A DNA stretch of 64,000 bases from Planctomycetia bacterium (GTDB lineage Bacteria; Planctomycetota; Planctomycetia; Gemmatales; Gemmataceae), in contig SXID01000075.1 of NCBI GenBank assembly GCA_005772955.1, positions 1 through 64,000 on the forward strand, given 5' to 3'. Under the pieces are notes generated by a model that saw only the letters and a program-made list of their open reading frames with translations, was not told the DNA's origin and did no database searches. The translations under genes and the position numbers were made by a program. Of the stretch, positions 41,039-50,037 are shown piece after piece; position 1 is the stretch's first letter, and every line of letters starts with the position of its first letter.

Positions 41039-41485
41039 ATGCGGGTGGACCTGTTCGGGCTGGTAATGGAAACGCCGAGTGTTACCTTTTACCTGTGGTC
41101 GCCGTGGCGCTGTTCCGCGATCGAACACAAGATGTTCGACGCGCTGAAGGCGTTGCCCAACGTCACGGCCGAAGCCGCGCCGGACGAGGTGCGGTTGCAC
41201 ATCACCGAGAACAAGAGCTGGCGGGTCGCGGTGCAGAACCTGTCCCGCGTGTTGAAGGGCTGGCAAGAGGAGGCGACCGACGGCGGGAAGGACGAGCGCC
41301 GCAGTTGGCGCTGGTTGATCGAAGCCGACACGGACGCGAGCGGGTACGACATGCAAGGCGAGAAGACCAGTTTCTGGGCGTACGTGCGGCTATCGGTCGA
41401 TCGCGGCGGACCAGGCGAAACGGAGAAGGGCGAAGACATCGACCTGAATGGCTTCGGCGTGCAGGTGTGTGGGGAGGAGGAGTGA
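41039..41485 (+). CDS. Hypothetical protein
   Basis: A 148-residue soluble protein that I do not recognise. The opening RVDLFGLVMETPSVTFYLWS and then PWRCSAIEHKMFDAL, with later WRVAVQNLSRVLKGW and SFWAYVRLSVD, suggest an alpha/beta fold rich in aromatic residues. GGAGAG precedes the ATG. The upstream MITE-like element lies about 50 bases away and could affect its promoter. A short hairpin follows. Confidence 0.65.
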   Translation: MRVDLFGLVMETPSVTFYLWSPWRCSAIEHKMFDALKALPNVTAEAAPDEVRLHITENKSWRVAVQNLSRVLKGWQEEATDGGKDERRSWRWLIEADTDASGYDMQGEKTSFWAYVRLSVDRGGPGETEKGEDIDLNGFGVQVCGEEE

Positions 41486-41512
41486 GAGTTACGCCGTGAG
41501 GATCGTTTCCCA

Positions 41513-41532
41513 CACAGGGCGGAAGCCCTGTG
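41513..41532 (+). terminator. Short hairpin
   Basis: CACAGGGC pairs with GCCCTGTG around GGAA, 27 bases after the stop of the 148-residue gene and 12 bases before the convergent ferredoxin stop. Confidence 0.5.
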
Positions 41533-41543
41533 ACCAACGTGAT

Positions 41544-41966
41544 CTAGTGGTGGCCTTCCTTCACCTCGTTGCGGTTCCACCGCGGGATGAGCACAATCAG
41601 ATCCTGGCGGCCGTTGGGCACACACTGGCACGCGAGCCGCGAGTCCATCGACAGATCCGGGGCCTTGTCGAGTTCGTCTTCTTCGTTCTCCGTTGCGCGC
41701 GAACAACCGTCGCCACCCTTCTGAACGTGAACGTGGCAAGTCGAGCAAGCACACACACCACCGCAGGAATGGTTGATCTCGATCCCGGCACCGTCGGCGA
41801 TGTCCAGCACGCTGCCTTCCAGCCCGATGCTGCCAAGCGGGAACGTGGCCGGGTCCACCGCGATCTCGGTGCTCTTACCGGTCGCCTCGTTCACGAACGT
41901 GATCTTGAATGGCTGGGTCGCCTTCGGCGCCGGCCCCTTCTGGATATACGGGTTCACGCCCGCCAT
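41544..41966 (-). CDS. [2Fe-2S] ferredoxin
   Basis: A 140-residue protein. Cysteines at 68, 74, 77 and 113 (in HSCGGVCACSTCHV and LACQC) fit the C-x5-C-x2-C-x35-C spacing of adrenodoxin/ISC-type ferredoxins. Extra cysteines at 72, 88 and 115 are unusual. It should be a soluble one-electron carrier. The N-terminal 20 residues are an extension before the KITFVNEATGKS strand. No partner enzyme is adjacent. Confidence 0.9.
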   Translation of the reverse strand: MAGVNPYIQKGPAPKATQPFKITFVNEATGKSTEIAVDPATFPLGSIGLEGSVLDIADGAGIEINHSCGGVCACSTCHVHVQKGGDGCSRATENEEDELDKAPDLSMDSRLACQCVPNGRQDLIVLIPRWNRNEVKEGHH

Positions 41967-42032
41967 GCTCGCCGTCCCGCGTCGGTGAAAAGTGGTTCGC
42001 CCGATGTATTGTATCTACCTGCGGAAACGAAA

Positions 42033-42059
42033 AAGCCCGCGAACTGTGTTCACGGGCTT
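42033..42059 (-). terminator. Rho-independent terminator of the BON-domain gene
   Basis: On the minus strand AAGCCCGTGAAC pairs with GTTCGCGGGCTT (one mismatch) and is followed by TTTTTCG. This is the clearest classical terminator in the window. Confidence 0.8.
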
Positions 42060-42085
42060 CGGTACCGTTCAGTTTCGGCCGTGCG

Positions 42086-42850
42086 CTACTTGCTCGCGAC
42101 CGGGAACGTGAGTTCGTTGGTGATATTCCCAACGCCGGGCGTGAGCCGAACGAGTCCCTCGGCGAGCCGCGCCTCCTCGTCATCTTTCACGGTGCCTCGC
42201 AGGACGATGTTGGTCCCGTTCGCGATGACCTGCACGGTCTTCGAGTTGGTCAAACCGCCCGTGTCGATAACAACGCGAAGATCGGCCTGGAGTTTGGTCG
42301 CGGGAATGGCGGGCGTCGGGAACCGCATCTGGGCGGTGTAGTGAATTTGCACCGGAAGCGGGATCAGGATGCCGCTCTGGGTGTTGGCGGCCTGACCGCC
42401 ACGACCGCCAAGCGCGCCGGTTGCGCCCGCTCGCGCGCCGGTGGTCCCGGTGCCGCCGGTGGCGGGGTACAGCGCCGTCCCAAAGCCGCCCGGTAAGACG
42501 TTCCGCGCGGTGTGATCCTTCCCTTGGAAATACGGGTTGCCGTAGAACTTGCCCATCACCGGGTCGCGTGAGGAACTGGTTGTCCCGACCGGCGCGGTGA
42601 TCTGCGGAGCAACTTCGATCTGTGGGAGTGTCGCCCCGCCCTGCCCGCCACTTGCGCCACCGGTTCCGAAGCCGGTGCTTCCCGCTCCGCCACCGATGCC
42701 GATGCCGATGCCGGTTGGGGCAGCGCCGCCGCTGGTGAGTCCGCCAGTGGTGGGGCGGGTCGTGCCGGTCGTGCCGGTCGGTTGGGCGGACGCGGGCGCC
42801 GCGAGCGCCGCGATCACGGCCGCCCACGCCCAGCTCTTGAGCCCACGCAT
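42086..42850 (-). CDS. Secreted BON-domain protein with Gly-rich region
   Basis: A 254-residue protein with a signal peptide (SWAWAAVIAALAAPASAQ). Residues about 20-75 are a low-complexity Gly/Thr stretch (TGIGIGIGGGAG). The last 70 residues (LRVVIDTGGLTNSKTVQVIA, GTNIVLRGTVKDDEEARLAE, then TPGVGNITNELTF) form one BON domain, which binds membranes or envelope structures. It is probably anchored in the envelope. The start at 42850, with AGAGAG before it, puts the signal peptide at the N-terminus. A proper terminator follows. Confidence 0.82.
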   Translation of the reverse strand: MRGLKSWAWAAVIAALAAPASAQPTGTTGTTRPTTGGLTSGGAAPTGIGIGIGGGAGSTGFGTGGASGGQGGATLPQIEVAPQITAPVGTTSSSRDPVMGKFYGNPYFQGKDHTARNVLPGGFGTALYPATGGTGTTGARAGATGALGGRGGQAANTQSGILIPLPVQIHYTAQMRFPTPAIPATKLQADLRVVIDTGGLTNSKTVQVIANGTNIVLRGTVKDDEEARLAEGLVRLTPGVGNITNELTFPVASK

Positions 42851-43046
42851 GAAGCACTCTCTTTCTTTCACGGCACGCAGTGGTATGCTGCGGCGAGCCA
42901 CGACTTCACCACATTATCGACGATCGGCTCGCACGAGTCCAGTCATCCCTTGATGAGAAATGGCCATTGCTCACTGGTCCTTTGTCATAAATCGGATGCC
43001 CGAAACACGGGTATTCCCCACTCCATGACCAACAACGAGGTGTCCC

Positions 43047-43955
43047 ATGCAACTCGGCTTCGTATCGGCGATCCTGGGCGACCAACCACTCGAGCAGGTA
43101 CTCGCGTTCGCCGCGAACGAGGGATTCGCCTGCGTTGAACTGATGTGCTGGCCGCCGGGCAAGGCCGACCGGCGGTACGCGGGCGTGACGCACCTGGACG
43201 TGACGAACTTCACCGACGAAGCCGTCGCGAGCATCCAGGACTTGCTCCGCATTCACCGCGTCGCCATCTCCGGGCTGGGCTACTACCCGAACCCGCTCGA
43301 CCCGGACCCGGCACACCGGGCGCTGGTGGCCGACCACCTCATCAAAGTCATTGGAGCCGCGGCGAAACTCGGCGTGGGCGTGGTGAACACGTTCATTGGG
43401 CGCGACCCGGCCGGAACAGTGAACGCGAACTTCGAGTTGGCCAAACAGGTGTGGCCACGCGTGCTGGAAGCCGCGAAGGAAGCCGGCGTGCAGATCGGCA
43501 TCGAACACTGCCCGATGCTGTTCAGCGAGAACGAATGGCCCGGCGGGAAGAACGTGGCGTTCAACCCGGCGAACTGGCGGCGTCTCTTCGACATGTTTCC
43601 GGACGCGCCGTTGGGTCTGAACTTCGACCCGTCGCACCTGATCTGGCAATTCATCGACTGCGGTAGGGCCGTGCGTGAGTTCGGTTCGCGGATCGTCCAC
43701 GTCCACGCGAAGGACGAACGCATCGACACCGCCCGGCTCTACGACGTTGGCGTGATGGGTTTGGGCTGGCATGTGCCGAAGTTGCCGGGGTTGGGCGACG
43801 TGAAGTGGGGCGAGTTCTTCGCCGCGCTGACCGACGTGAACTACACCGGCCCGGTGTGCATCGAGGTCGAAGACCGCGCGTACGAAGGCTCGCTCGCCGA
43901 CCGCCAGCGCGCTCTCCGCCAGAGCCGCAAGTTCCTCGAACAGTTCGTGGGGTAA
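43047..43955 (+). CDS. Sugar phosphate isomerase/epimerase-like (xylose isomerase-like TIM barrel)
   Basis: A 302-residue protein. The fold signs are LGFVSAILGDQPLEQVLAFA, FACVELMCWPPG, VAISGLGYYPNP, VVNTFIGRDP, IGIEHCPMLFS, GLNFDPSHLIW and HVHAKDERID, ending GPVCIEVEDRA. The Glu, Asp, His and Glu residues in IEH, FDPSH, HAKD and IEVED would be the metal ligands. Such enzymes isomerise or epimerise sugars or inositol derivatives in the cytoplasm. The neighbours give no hint of the substrate. Confidence 0.88.
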   Translation: MQLGFVSAILGDQPLEQVLAFAANEGFACVELMCWPPGKADRRYAGVTHLDVTNFTDEAVASIQDLLRIHRVAISGLGYYPNPLDPDPAHRALVADHLIKVIGAAAKLGVGVVNTFIGRDPAGTVNANFELAKQVWPRVLEAAKEAGVQIGIEHCPMLFSENEWPGGKNVAFNPANWRRLFDMFPDAPLGLNFDPSHLIWQFIDCGRAVREFGSRIVHVHAKDERIDTARLYDVGVMGLGWHVPKLPGLGDVKWGEFFAALTDVNYTGPVCIEVEDRAYEGSLADRQRALRQSRKFLEQFVG

Positions 43956-44014
43956 GGGGACAGAGCAGAGGACAGAGGACAGAGGACAGGGACAGAGATC
44001 AAAGATCAAAGGCA

Positions 44015-44075
44015 GTTTAGCGTTCGCCCCAGCGGGGCGAAGAGCTTTTTCGCCCCGCTGGGGCGAACGCTAAAC
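44015..44075 (+). terminator. 27-bp perfect inverted repeat
   Basis: GTTTAGCGTTCGCCCCAGCG... (44015-44041) pairs perfectly with 44049-44075 around a 7-base loop. It is flanked by purine-rich GGACAGAGGACAGAGG runs on the left and complementary CTGTCCTCTGTCC on the right, which extend the palindrome imperfectly. It follows the isomerase gene. Confidence 0.65.
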
Positions 44076-44197
44076 TTCTGTCCTCTGTCCCCCTGTCTTC
44101 TATCCTGACTGCACTGCTGGCGTCTTGCGCGCCAACGGCGTATCATCCAAATACGTTCTTCAGGACACCACTCCCATCTCGCCGACGAGGACAGATC

Positions 44198-45349
44198 ATG
44201 CGACGCTGGTTAGTTGCCCCGGCCGTCTTTCTCGCCGCCGTTGTATTCCTGTCTGTTCACGCACCGTCGGTTGCGGCTCAGCCCCCCACGCCCAAGGAGG
44301 AATCGTTCCCCACTGCCGACAGCGTTCAACTGAAGGGCATTTTCCACGCGACCGACAAGAACCCGAACACCGCGCCTGTGGTGGTTCTCCTGTACCCGCC
44401 CGGTCCCGACCGCGACATGACGAAGGGAGACTGGGCAGGGTTGGCCAAACGGCTCACCGAGGCCGGGTATCACGTGTTCCGGTTCGACTGGCGCGGCCAC
44501 GGCAAGAGTACGAAAATCAATGACACGGCGAAGTTCTGGGAGAACCCATTCCTGAACGGGAATAACGCCAACTACAACGCCAACATCACGGGCGGGCCGC
44601 CCAAGAAACCGACCAAGGAGGAGATCTCCTTCAAGGATCTGAAGCAGCCCAATCGGTACTTCCCGGCGTACCTGAACGATCTGGCCGCAGTCCGCGTTCA
44701 CCTGGACTCGAAGAACGACAACAAGTCGTTGAACAGTAGTTCGATCTACCTCATTGGCGCCGGCGACGCGGCGACCCTGGGCATGGCGTGGCTGGCGTCC
44801 GAGTGGCAGCGCCCGGCGATCTTCCCCACGGGGAAGATGGGGATGATTGGACTGGCACCCATAGCCGACTACCGGTTCGTGCCCCAGCAAATCTTCGGGG
44901 AGTTCCCGGCAGAGGGCGGACAGGACATCTCCGGGGCCGTGTGGCTCAGCCCTAACCGCCCCGCCTCGGTCCCCGAAGCGACCGTCAAGAAGTGGGTCTC
45001 CACCCAGGCGCCCAAACTTCGCGGGAATAGCCAGATGCTGTTCCTCCACGCCGACAAGGACGATGCGGGAAAGCGGATGAGTAAGTTCTTCTACGACGAC
45101 GTACTCGTCGCGAACCCGAGGAAGGGATCCGATCTCAAACCGCTCAAGCAAACGTTTATCAAGGAAGTGAAGGGCGGGAACACACTGAGCGGCGTGAAGT
45201 TGCTCGACAACGCGGACCTGAAGGTTCAGGACGACATCGTCAACTTCCTGAACGAGGTCCAGAAAGTGCGGGCCGATTTGACCCCTAAGGATCGATTGTA
45301 CAAAACCCCGTACTACATCGATACGCGGACCTACGGCTTCTTCCCATAA
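44198..45349 (+). CDS. Secreted alpha/beta-hydrolase-fold protein, nucleophile apparently lost
   Basis: A 383-residue protein with a signal peptide (LVAPAVFLAAVVFLSVHAPS, cleavage near VAAQPP). The fold is clear: PVVVLLYPPGPDRD (oxyanion strand), GYHVFRFDWRGHGKS, a long insertion (residues about 110-165), the elbow strand IYLIGAGDAATLGMAW, and FLHADKDDAGKRM. The elbow would normally be G-x-S-x-G; here it reads GAGDA, with glycine where serine is expected. It may be inactive or use another residue. It would act outside the cytoplasm. Confidence 0.75.
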   Translation: MRRWLVAPAVFLAAVVFLSVHAPSVAAQPPTPKEESFPTADSVQLKGIFHATDKNPNTAPVVVLLYPPGPDRDMTKGDWAGLAKRLTEAGYHVFRFDWRGHGKSTKINDTAKFWENPFLNGNNANYNANITGGPPKKPTKEEISFKDLKQPNRYFPAYLNDLAAVRVHLDSKNDNKSLNSSSIYLIGAGDAATLGMAWLASEWQRPAIFPTGKMGMIGLAPIADYRFVPQQIFGEFPAEGGQDISGAVWLSPNRPASVPEATVKKWVSTQAPKLRGNSQMLFLHADKDDAGKRMSKFFYDDVLVANPRKGSDLKPLKQTFIKEVKGGNTLSGVKLLDNADLKVQDDIVNFLNEVQKVRADLTPKDRLYKTPYYIDTRTYGFFP

Positions 45350-45356
45350 CGCAGGA

Positions 45357-45430
45357 CAGAGGGCAGAGGAGGTCGGATTGGGGGACCCTTAATTGGGGCG
45401 AACCCAAAATCCGACCTCCTCTATCCTCTG
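45357..45430. terminator. Inverted repeat between convergent genes
   Basis: Arms of 23 bases (CAGAGGGCAGAGGAGGTCGG... and its complement, 21 of 23 matching) end one base before the stop codon of the convergent gene. They resemble the purine-rich flanks at 43960-44010. Confidence 0.6.
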
Positions 45431-47419
45431 TTACCCATCGACGAACTTCCGAACCTCCTGCTCGAGCGCGGCCATCACCTTGCCGACATTGGTCGCGTCG
45501 ACTGCCAGTTTGCGGTCGACCTCGCTGGCCGGGTCGAGCGGGGCCACCAGGTCGTTAAGTTTCGCCGCCGCAGCGGTGAACACAGTGAGCAACTTGCGCA
45601 ACGCCCACACGTCGCCGTGCTTCTTGCACACGTCTACCGCGGAGCGAATCTGCGGCAGGCTGTCCTTGAAGTCCGCGATCGTCGCGACTACGGGCCACGT
45701 CTTCAACAGGTAGTCGCGGGCTTTCTGGTGAGCGTCGTCCTTGATTTTCCACTCGGTCGCGAGTTTGTCCTTGCGCGTTTTCACGTCCGCGTCGCCGGGC
45801 AGCAGCGCGAAGAGTTGGTCGTAGGCCGCGAGCGCCTCGTCCACGTCGCCGCGAGCGAGCAACAGCGTGATGCGCGCGTTGATCGCATTCGCCTGAACTT
45901 CCTTCGCCGCGATGGTTGGGTCGTTCTCACGCCGCACCACGTCCTCGATCACCTTGACATGCGTTCCGAGTTGCGTGTTGTACACCTTCAGCGCCGCGAG
46001 GTTCTGCTCCATCTTGGCGAGGATCGCGTCCACACCCTCGGCCTTCTGAACGGTTTTGGCCTGCTCTTTCAACCGGGCCAGTTCGTCGGTCAACCTCTTG
46101 TCGGCATCGTCCGCGGCATTGAACCCGCCCTTCGCGCGGGCCAGCGCGTCGGCGTTCCTCTGCTTCTTGATCAGGTCCGCGACCACCTCGAAGCATACCG
46201 ACTGCGCGAGCCGGGCATCGGCCGCGTCGCTCGCCACCTTGAGTACCGACCGCTCGAACGCGGCCCGCTCTTCCTTCGCCGGGTCGATGTCGAACGGAAG
46301 CGTGATCGGTTCGTCGTTCAGAATCGGCACGGGGAACTGCTTCGCTTGCGACGGCCCCAGCGCGACCGTGATGCACGCGACGCCCGACATCGCACGGTCC
46401 GAGCGGAACTGCGCCGTTGGTGAGTCGAACTTACACACGTCCTTCTGATCGCCCGCGCCGCCGACCACGAAGCCGCTATCGCTGGCGCGCACGTTCACCG
46501 CCGAGGCGGTCTTGTACACCGTGCCCTCACTACTCACCAACCGCACCGCGACAGGGGCCTTCACCGTGCCGAGTTTCATCGCGCGGTAGCCGACCACGCC
46601 GCCGGTCGCGGGCATTGCGTTTGCGTAACGTGTGAGAACCGTGCAGCGGAGTACGCCATCGGCGCCGACATCGAGCACCTTCAACAGCGTGAAGTCGCGC
46701 GGGGTCGAGGTGAGGCCGGGCGGCGGTACGGACCCCGGCAGCGGCTCTTTGATCTTGCCCGTCGCGGTCCGAACAGGTGGCGGCGCCGGGCGGTTCGTCT
46801 TCCGCACGGCCGCAATCGCGAAGACGTCGCCGTTCTGCACCATGTGCTTCACCGACTCAAGCCCCGCGCCGCGCACCACCACCTCCACCTCGTCCACTTT
46901 CCCGGCAATCGCTTTCACAGTTCCGACAAGGCCGAAGTCGCGGTCGAGCATCAACCCCGCGGTGCGGCCCACGAGTTCCGGCGCGCGTGTCGATTGGGCA
47001 CGCACGAGTGGCGAGGAAAGCCCGGTGAACCCGTCGTACTGACGTGACTCGACGTGAATCTTGCCGTCGCGGTATTCGACCTTCAGGAAATGCGTCTTCG
47101 CGCCGGTGAGGTCGCGCGGGGCGTCGAGCGCGGCGAACCCCTTGTCGTCGAACTGCTGCCACAGCGGTTCCCACTTGTCACGCGCGAGGTCGGTGAGGTC
47201 AATCACCTCGACCGCACCGAGGTTCCCCAAACCCGGCTGGAGCGCAGCGAGTACGTCGCGCTTGAGCCGGTCGCGGAAGTCTTGCGTAAGTAGCGGGTGC
47301 GGCTTCACCGACAGCACGACCCGCCACAGGTACGGTTGCTTCGGTTCGGGGTCGAGTTGGGCGAACGCGGGCGCGCCGGCCAGAACTACGACAACAAGGG
47401 TAGCCACGTAGCGGAACAT
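45431..47419 (-). CDS. Large secreted protein of unknown function
   Basis: A 662-residue protein with a signal peptide (VATLVVVVLAGAPAFAQLDP). The N-terminal half is beta-rich (WRVVLSVKPHPLLTQDFRDR, THFLKVEYRDGKIHVESRQY, GKVDEVEVVVRGAGLESV). The C-terminal half is helical, with coiled-coil character (LTDELARLKEQAKTVQKAEG, then VDAILAKMEQNLAALKVYNT). I recognise no family. The start at MFRYVATL follows GGAGGTT; an upstream extension of 38 residues would bury the signal. It is divergent from another secreted protein gene, 138 bases away, so the two may share control. Confidence 0.75.
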   Translation of the reverse strand: MFRYVATLVVVVLAGAPAFAQLDPEPKQPYLWRVVLSVKPHPLLTQDFRDRLKRDVLAALQPGLGNLGAVEVIDLTDLARDKWEPLWQQFDDKGFAALDAPRDLTGAKTHFLKVEYRDGKIHVESRQYDGFTGLSSPLVRAQSTRAPELVGRTAGLMLDRDFGLVGTVKAIAGKVDEVEVVVRGAGLESVKHMVQNGDVFAIAAVRKTNRPAPPPVRTATGKIKEPLPGSVPPPGLTSTPRDFTLLKVLDVGADGVLRCTVLTRYANAMPATGGVVGYRAMKLGTVKAPVAVRLVSSEGTVYKTASAVNVRASDSGFVVGGAGDQKDVCKFDSPTAQFRSDRAMSGVACITVALGPSQAKQFPVPILNDEPITLPFDIDPAKEERAAFERSVLKVASDAADARLAQSVCFEVVADLIKKQRNADALARAKGGFNAADDADKRLTDELARLKEQAKTVQKAEGVDAILAKMEQNLAALKVYNTQLGTHVKVIEDVVRRENDPTIAAKEVQANAINARITLLLARGDVDEALAAYDQLFALLPGDADVKTRKDKLATEWKIKDDAHQKARDYLLKTWPVVATIADFKDSLPQIRSAVDVCKKHGDVWALRKLLTVFTAAAAKLNDLVAPLDPASEVDRKLAVDATNVGKVMAALEQEVRKFVDG

Positions 47420-47557
47420 CGAGAACCTCCGACGAACGGTGTCGTGAGTGTACCAGATTCCCGACGCGCCTACGAAACCCGTTTCGCGGTGCGCGCCGGC
47501 GCGGTATCTTGATTCCCAATAGTCGCTTTGCACCGGTTTCGCATCCGAGGCCCCCCC

Positions 47558-48700
47558 ATGCGTGCGTGCGGTCGTATCGTCCTCAGCGGGTTGGCAGTAG
47601 GTCTTGTCGCGGTATTATCGTCGGCCGCGGCCGACGACCCGGCGCCGCTCCTGAAGCCTGTCGTTCCCACCGGCACGCAGGTTCGCGTGCGCGTCGTCGT
47701 CGAGGGCGGCGCGCCCCGGACGATGCAGTTCAAGGCGCAGGTGCCCCACGGCAAGACCAAGGCCGAAATGGTCGCGGTCAGCGTGGCCATCGACACGCAA
47801 GGGGGTCGGAGTTACGTCGCGGCCAAGACGGTCGAAGCGTGGGGGTACGAGGTTCCAAAGAACAAGGAGTTCCTGCTCCCGGAACTGTTGGTTCCGGCCG
47901 CGCAACTCGCCCCGACGAAGAAGGGCGGGCGCGACGTGCTGATCCGCATCACCAACGTCAAACTGTATGTGGCTGAACCGCCCGCCGAAGCCAAGAACAA
48001 CATCTTCAACTGCACCTTGTCGCTTTGCGCGGCGGACTTGTACAAGGGCGCCGAGCGAACGATGGAACCGCGACTCGCGTTCGCGAGCCACTTCCTGGAA
48101 CTCACGATCCCCGCGACCGGGCTCAAGCGACTCGACACGGACGACACGCCACTCCCAGCCGTGACAGCCGACGCGACCCCGACGCTCATACCGGCCGCGG
48201 GTCCGACGATCCGCCGCCAGGGCAACCCGGTGTTCGCCTACGCCGCCGTGAACGGGCAGGAATCGTACAAACTGGGCAACGGCACTGTGGTGCCATTGCA
48301 CGTTAGTGTCGGGTCGATCAACAACTGGGACACCGGCGTGATCATCAGCATCGGTCTAGCCCGCGGGTGCAAGGTGGAAATGGACGAGAAAGGCACCGCG
48401 GGAACGGCCACGGGCGCGGAGTCGAGTTCCACCGTGATCCCTGGCAAGATCAAGGAACTGCGGCTCGGCTTGTACACCGGCCCCGACCTGAAGGTGCAGA
48501 AGGATTTGGTGCTGAAAGACATACCCGTGGTTGTGGACCAGCACGTATCCGAGGGGTTCGTCTCGCTCGGGCCGAAGTTCGTCGAAACGTACTTCAAGGA
48601 CGGCGTCTACGGGAGCGGCACCGACGGTGTCTGGAAGCTCCACGGCCGCTGCAACCCGGAGTTGCTCTTCGACATCAAGACGCGCCCGAAGAAACCTTAG
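47558..48700 (+). CDS. Secreted protein of unknown function
   Basis: A 380-residue protein with a signal peptide (RIVLSGLAVGLVAVLSSAAA). The mature chain is beta-rich throughout (VRVRVVVEGGAPRTMQFKAQ, GRDVLIRITNVKLYVAEPP, HFLELTIPATGLKRL, TGVIISIGLARGCKVEM). It has one CNPELLFDI near the C-terminus. I recognise no family. A hairpin follows the stop. It is divergent from the larger secreted protein gene upstream. Confidence 0.7.
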   Translation: MRACGRIVLSGLAVGLVAVLSSAAADDPAPLLKPVVPTGTQVRVRVVVEGGAPRTMQFKAQVPHGKTKAEMVAVSVAIDTQGGRSYVAAKTVEAWGYEVPKNKEFLLPELLVPAAQLAPTKKGGRDVLIRITNVKLYVAEPPAEAKNNIFNCTLSLCAADLYKGAERTMEPRLAFASHFLELTIPATGLKRLDTDDTPLPAVTADATPTLIPAAGPTIRRQGNPVFAYAAVNGQESYKLGNGTVVPLHVSVGSINNWDTGVIISIGLARGCKVEMDEKGTAGTATGAESSSTVIPGKIKELRLGLYTGPDLKVQKDLVLKDIPVVVDQHVSEGFVSLGPKFVETYFKDGVYGSGTDGVWKLHGRCNPELLFDIKTRPKKP

Positions 48701-48705
48701 CCTGT

Positions 48706-48790
48706 AAGTTCCAAGTTCCAGAGTTCCAAGTTGAAGACGCAAGCAGTTTGTCTGCTGTCTTCAACTTGGAACTTGGAACTCTGGAACTTT
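48706..48790 (+). terminator. Inverted repeat after a secreted-protein gene
   Basis: Near-complementary arms built from TTCCAAGTTCCAGAGTTCC and TTGAAGAC flank an 18-base loop. The right arm is followed by TTTAAAAACAG. It begins six bases after the stop and may serve as terminator for the secreted-protein gene. Confidence 0.6.
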
Positions 48791-48882
48791 AAAAACAGAA
48801 CCCGCCCAGGCTCCTCACCTGGGCGGGGAAGATCGACCGAGCGAACGGGAGGCCCGGTCGGTCGTACTCGTTGTTACCCAAC

Positions 48883-50037
48883 TTAGCGGCAGCAGCCAGC
48901 CGCTGCACCGCGGTGGGCCGCGGGGGCGCCGCCGCAGTCAGTCGCACAGCCCTTCTTGCCGAACTTGCCCTTCAGGCTGCCGAACTTATCCTTCAGGCGG
49001 TCGAGGATCCCGGCCTTGCTGGGGCAGCAAGCCACGTCCTTCTCAACCACGCGAGCCACCATCTTCGTGACCTTGACCTTCTCCTGCACCGCGACGCACT
49101 CGGTCACCTGACGGGTCGCCTGGTAGGCCACGCACTTGCGGACGTTGACGGTCTTGGTCACGGTCTCGACGGTCGGGACGCAACGGGTCTTGCACACCGT
49201 TGTCGGGACCGTCTTGGTGACACACTCGTAGGTGCAGACGGTCTTCTGGACCGGGCGGCACTCCCACGTGCACACCGTCTTGGTGACCGGCACGCACTCG
49301 GCGACCTTCTTGCAAACGGTGACCGGTTCGCACACGGTTTCACGGTGCTTCTCGGTGCGGCAGCCGCTCACGGTGCGCGGGCACGGCGTGTAGCACGGGT
49401 CGCAGATCTTGTGCAACCGGTCCGCGAAGCTCAGCCCCTTGGTTTCGGAATACGGCACCGAGACCTTGTGCGACACGGTCTTCGACTTCATCTCGGTGAC
49501 CATCACCGTCTTCCAGCGTGTCTCGTTCACGGTGATCGTCTTCTGCACCGGAACCCGCTCGTTCACGGTGATGACCTTTTGCACCGCAACCCGCTCGGTG
49601 ACGGAGCGGTTCTCGACCACCTTCTCCGTGACCAGCTTGTTGACCGTCACCTTGCAGGTGACTGTTTCCGGCACACACTCCCACTTGTGCGCCGTGTAGG
49701 TCTCCGTCTTGGTGACGGGCTTCATCACCGTGACGGTCTCTTCGACGACCGTGGGCACCCACTCGGTGACCTTGACTTTTTGCGTGGCCGGGGCCACCGC
49801 GACCGCTGGGGCGGACGGTGCCGGGCACGGGTTGCAGTCGCCGCGACCGCCGAGGTTGGCAAACCAGCCGCGAAGGCCGCCCTTGCCGTCGGCACATGGA
49901 TCGGCGCACGGGGTGGCGCACGCATCCTTCTTGCTGAACAACTTGCCGCAGAACGCGTGTGCGTCCCCGGCCGCCAAACCGATCAGGCCCGCACATGCGG
50001 CGGACATGATCCACGCCTTGATACGCAGAACGCTCAT
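48883..50037 (-). CDS. Cys/Val/Thr-rich repetitive exported protein
   Basis: A 384-residue protein with a hydrophobic leader (AWIMSAACAGLIGLAAGDAHA). From about residue 85 it consists of short strand-like repeats rich in Val, Thr, Lys and Cys: KVKVTEWVPTVVEETVTVMK, VAVQKVITVNERVPVQKTIT, CVPVTKTVCTWECRPVQKTV, CTYECVTKTVPTTVC and so on. The pattern is similar to the YTV-type repeats reported for planctomycete cell-surface proteins. About 35 cysteines suggest disulphide cross-linking outside the cytoplasm. It ends in a basic, Cys-containing tail. Structural envelope role inferred. Confidence 0.75.
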   Translation of the reverse strand: MSVLRIKAWIMSAACAGLIGLAAGDAHAFCGKLFSKKDACATPCADPCADGKGGLRGWFANLGGRGDCNPCPAPSAPAVAVAPATQKVKVTEWVPTVVEETVTVMKPVTKTETYTAHKWECVPETVTCKVTVNKLVTEKVVENRSVTERVAVQKVITVNERVPVQKTITVNETRWKTVMVTEMKSKTVSHKVSVPYSETKGLSFADRLHKICDPCYTPCPRTVSGCRTEKHRETVCEPVTVCKKVAECVPVTKTVCTWECRPVQKTVCTYECVTKTVPTTVCKTRCVPTVETVTKTVNVRKCVAYQATRQVTECVAVQEKVKVTKMVARVVEKDVACCPSKAGILDRLKDKFGSLKGKFGKKGCATDCGGAPAAHRGAAAGCCR

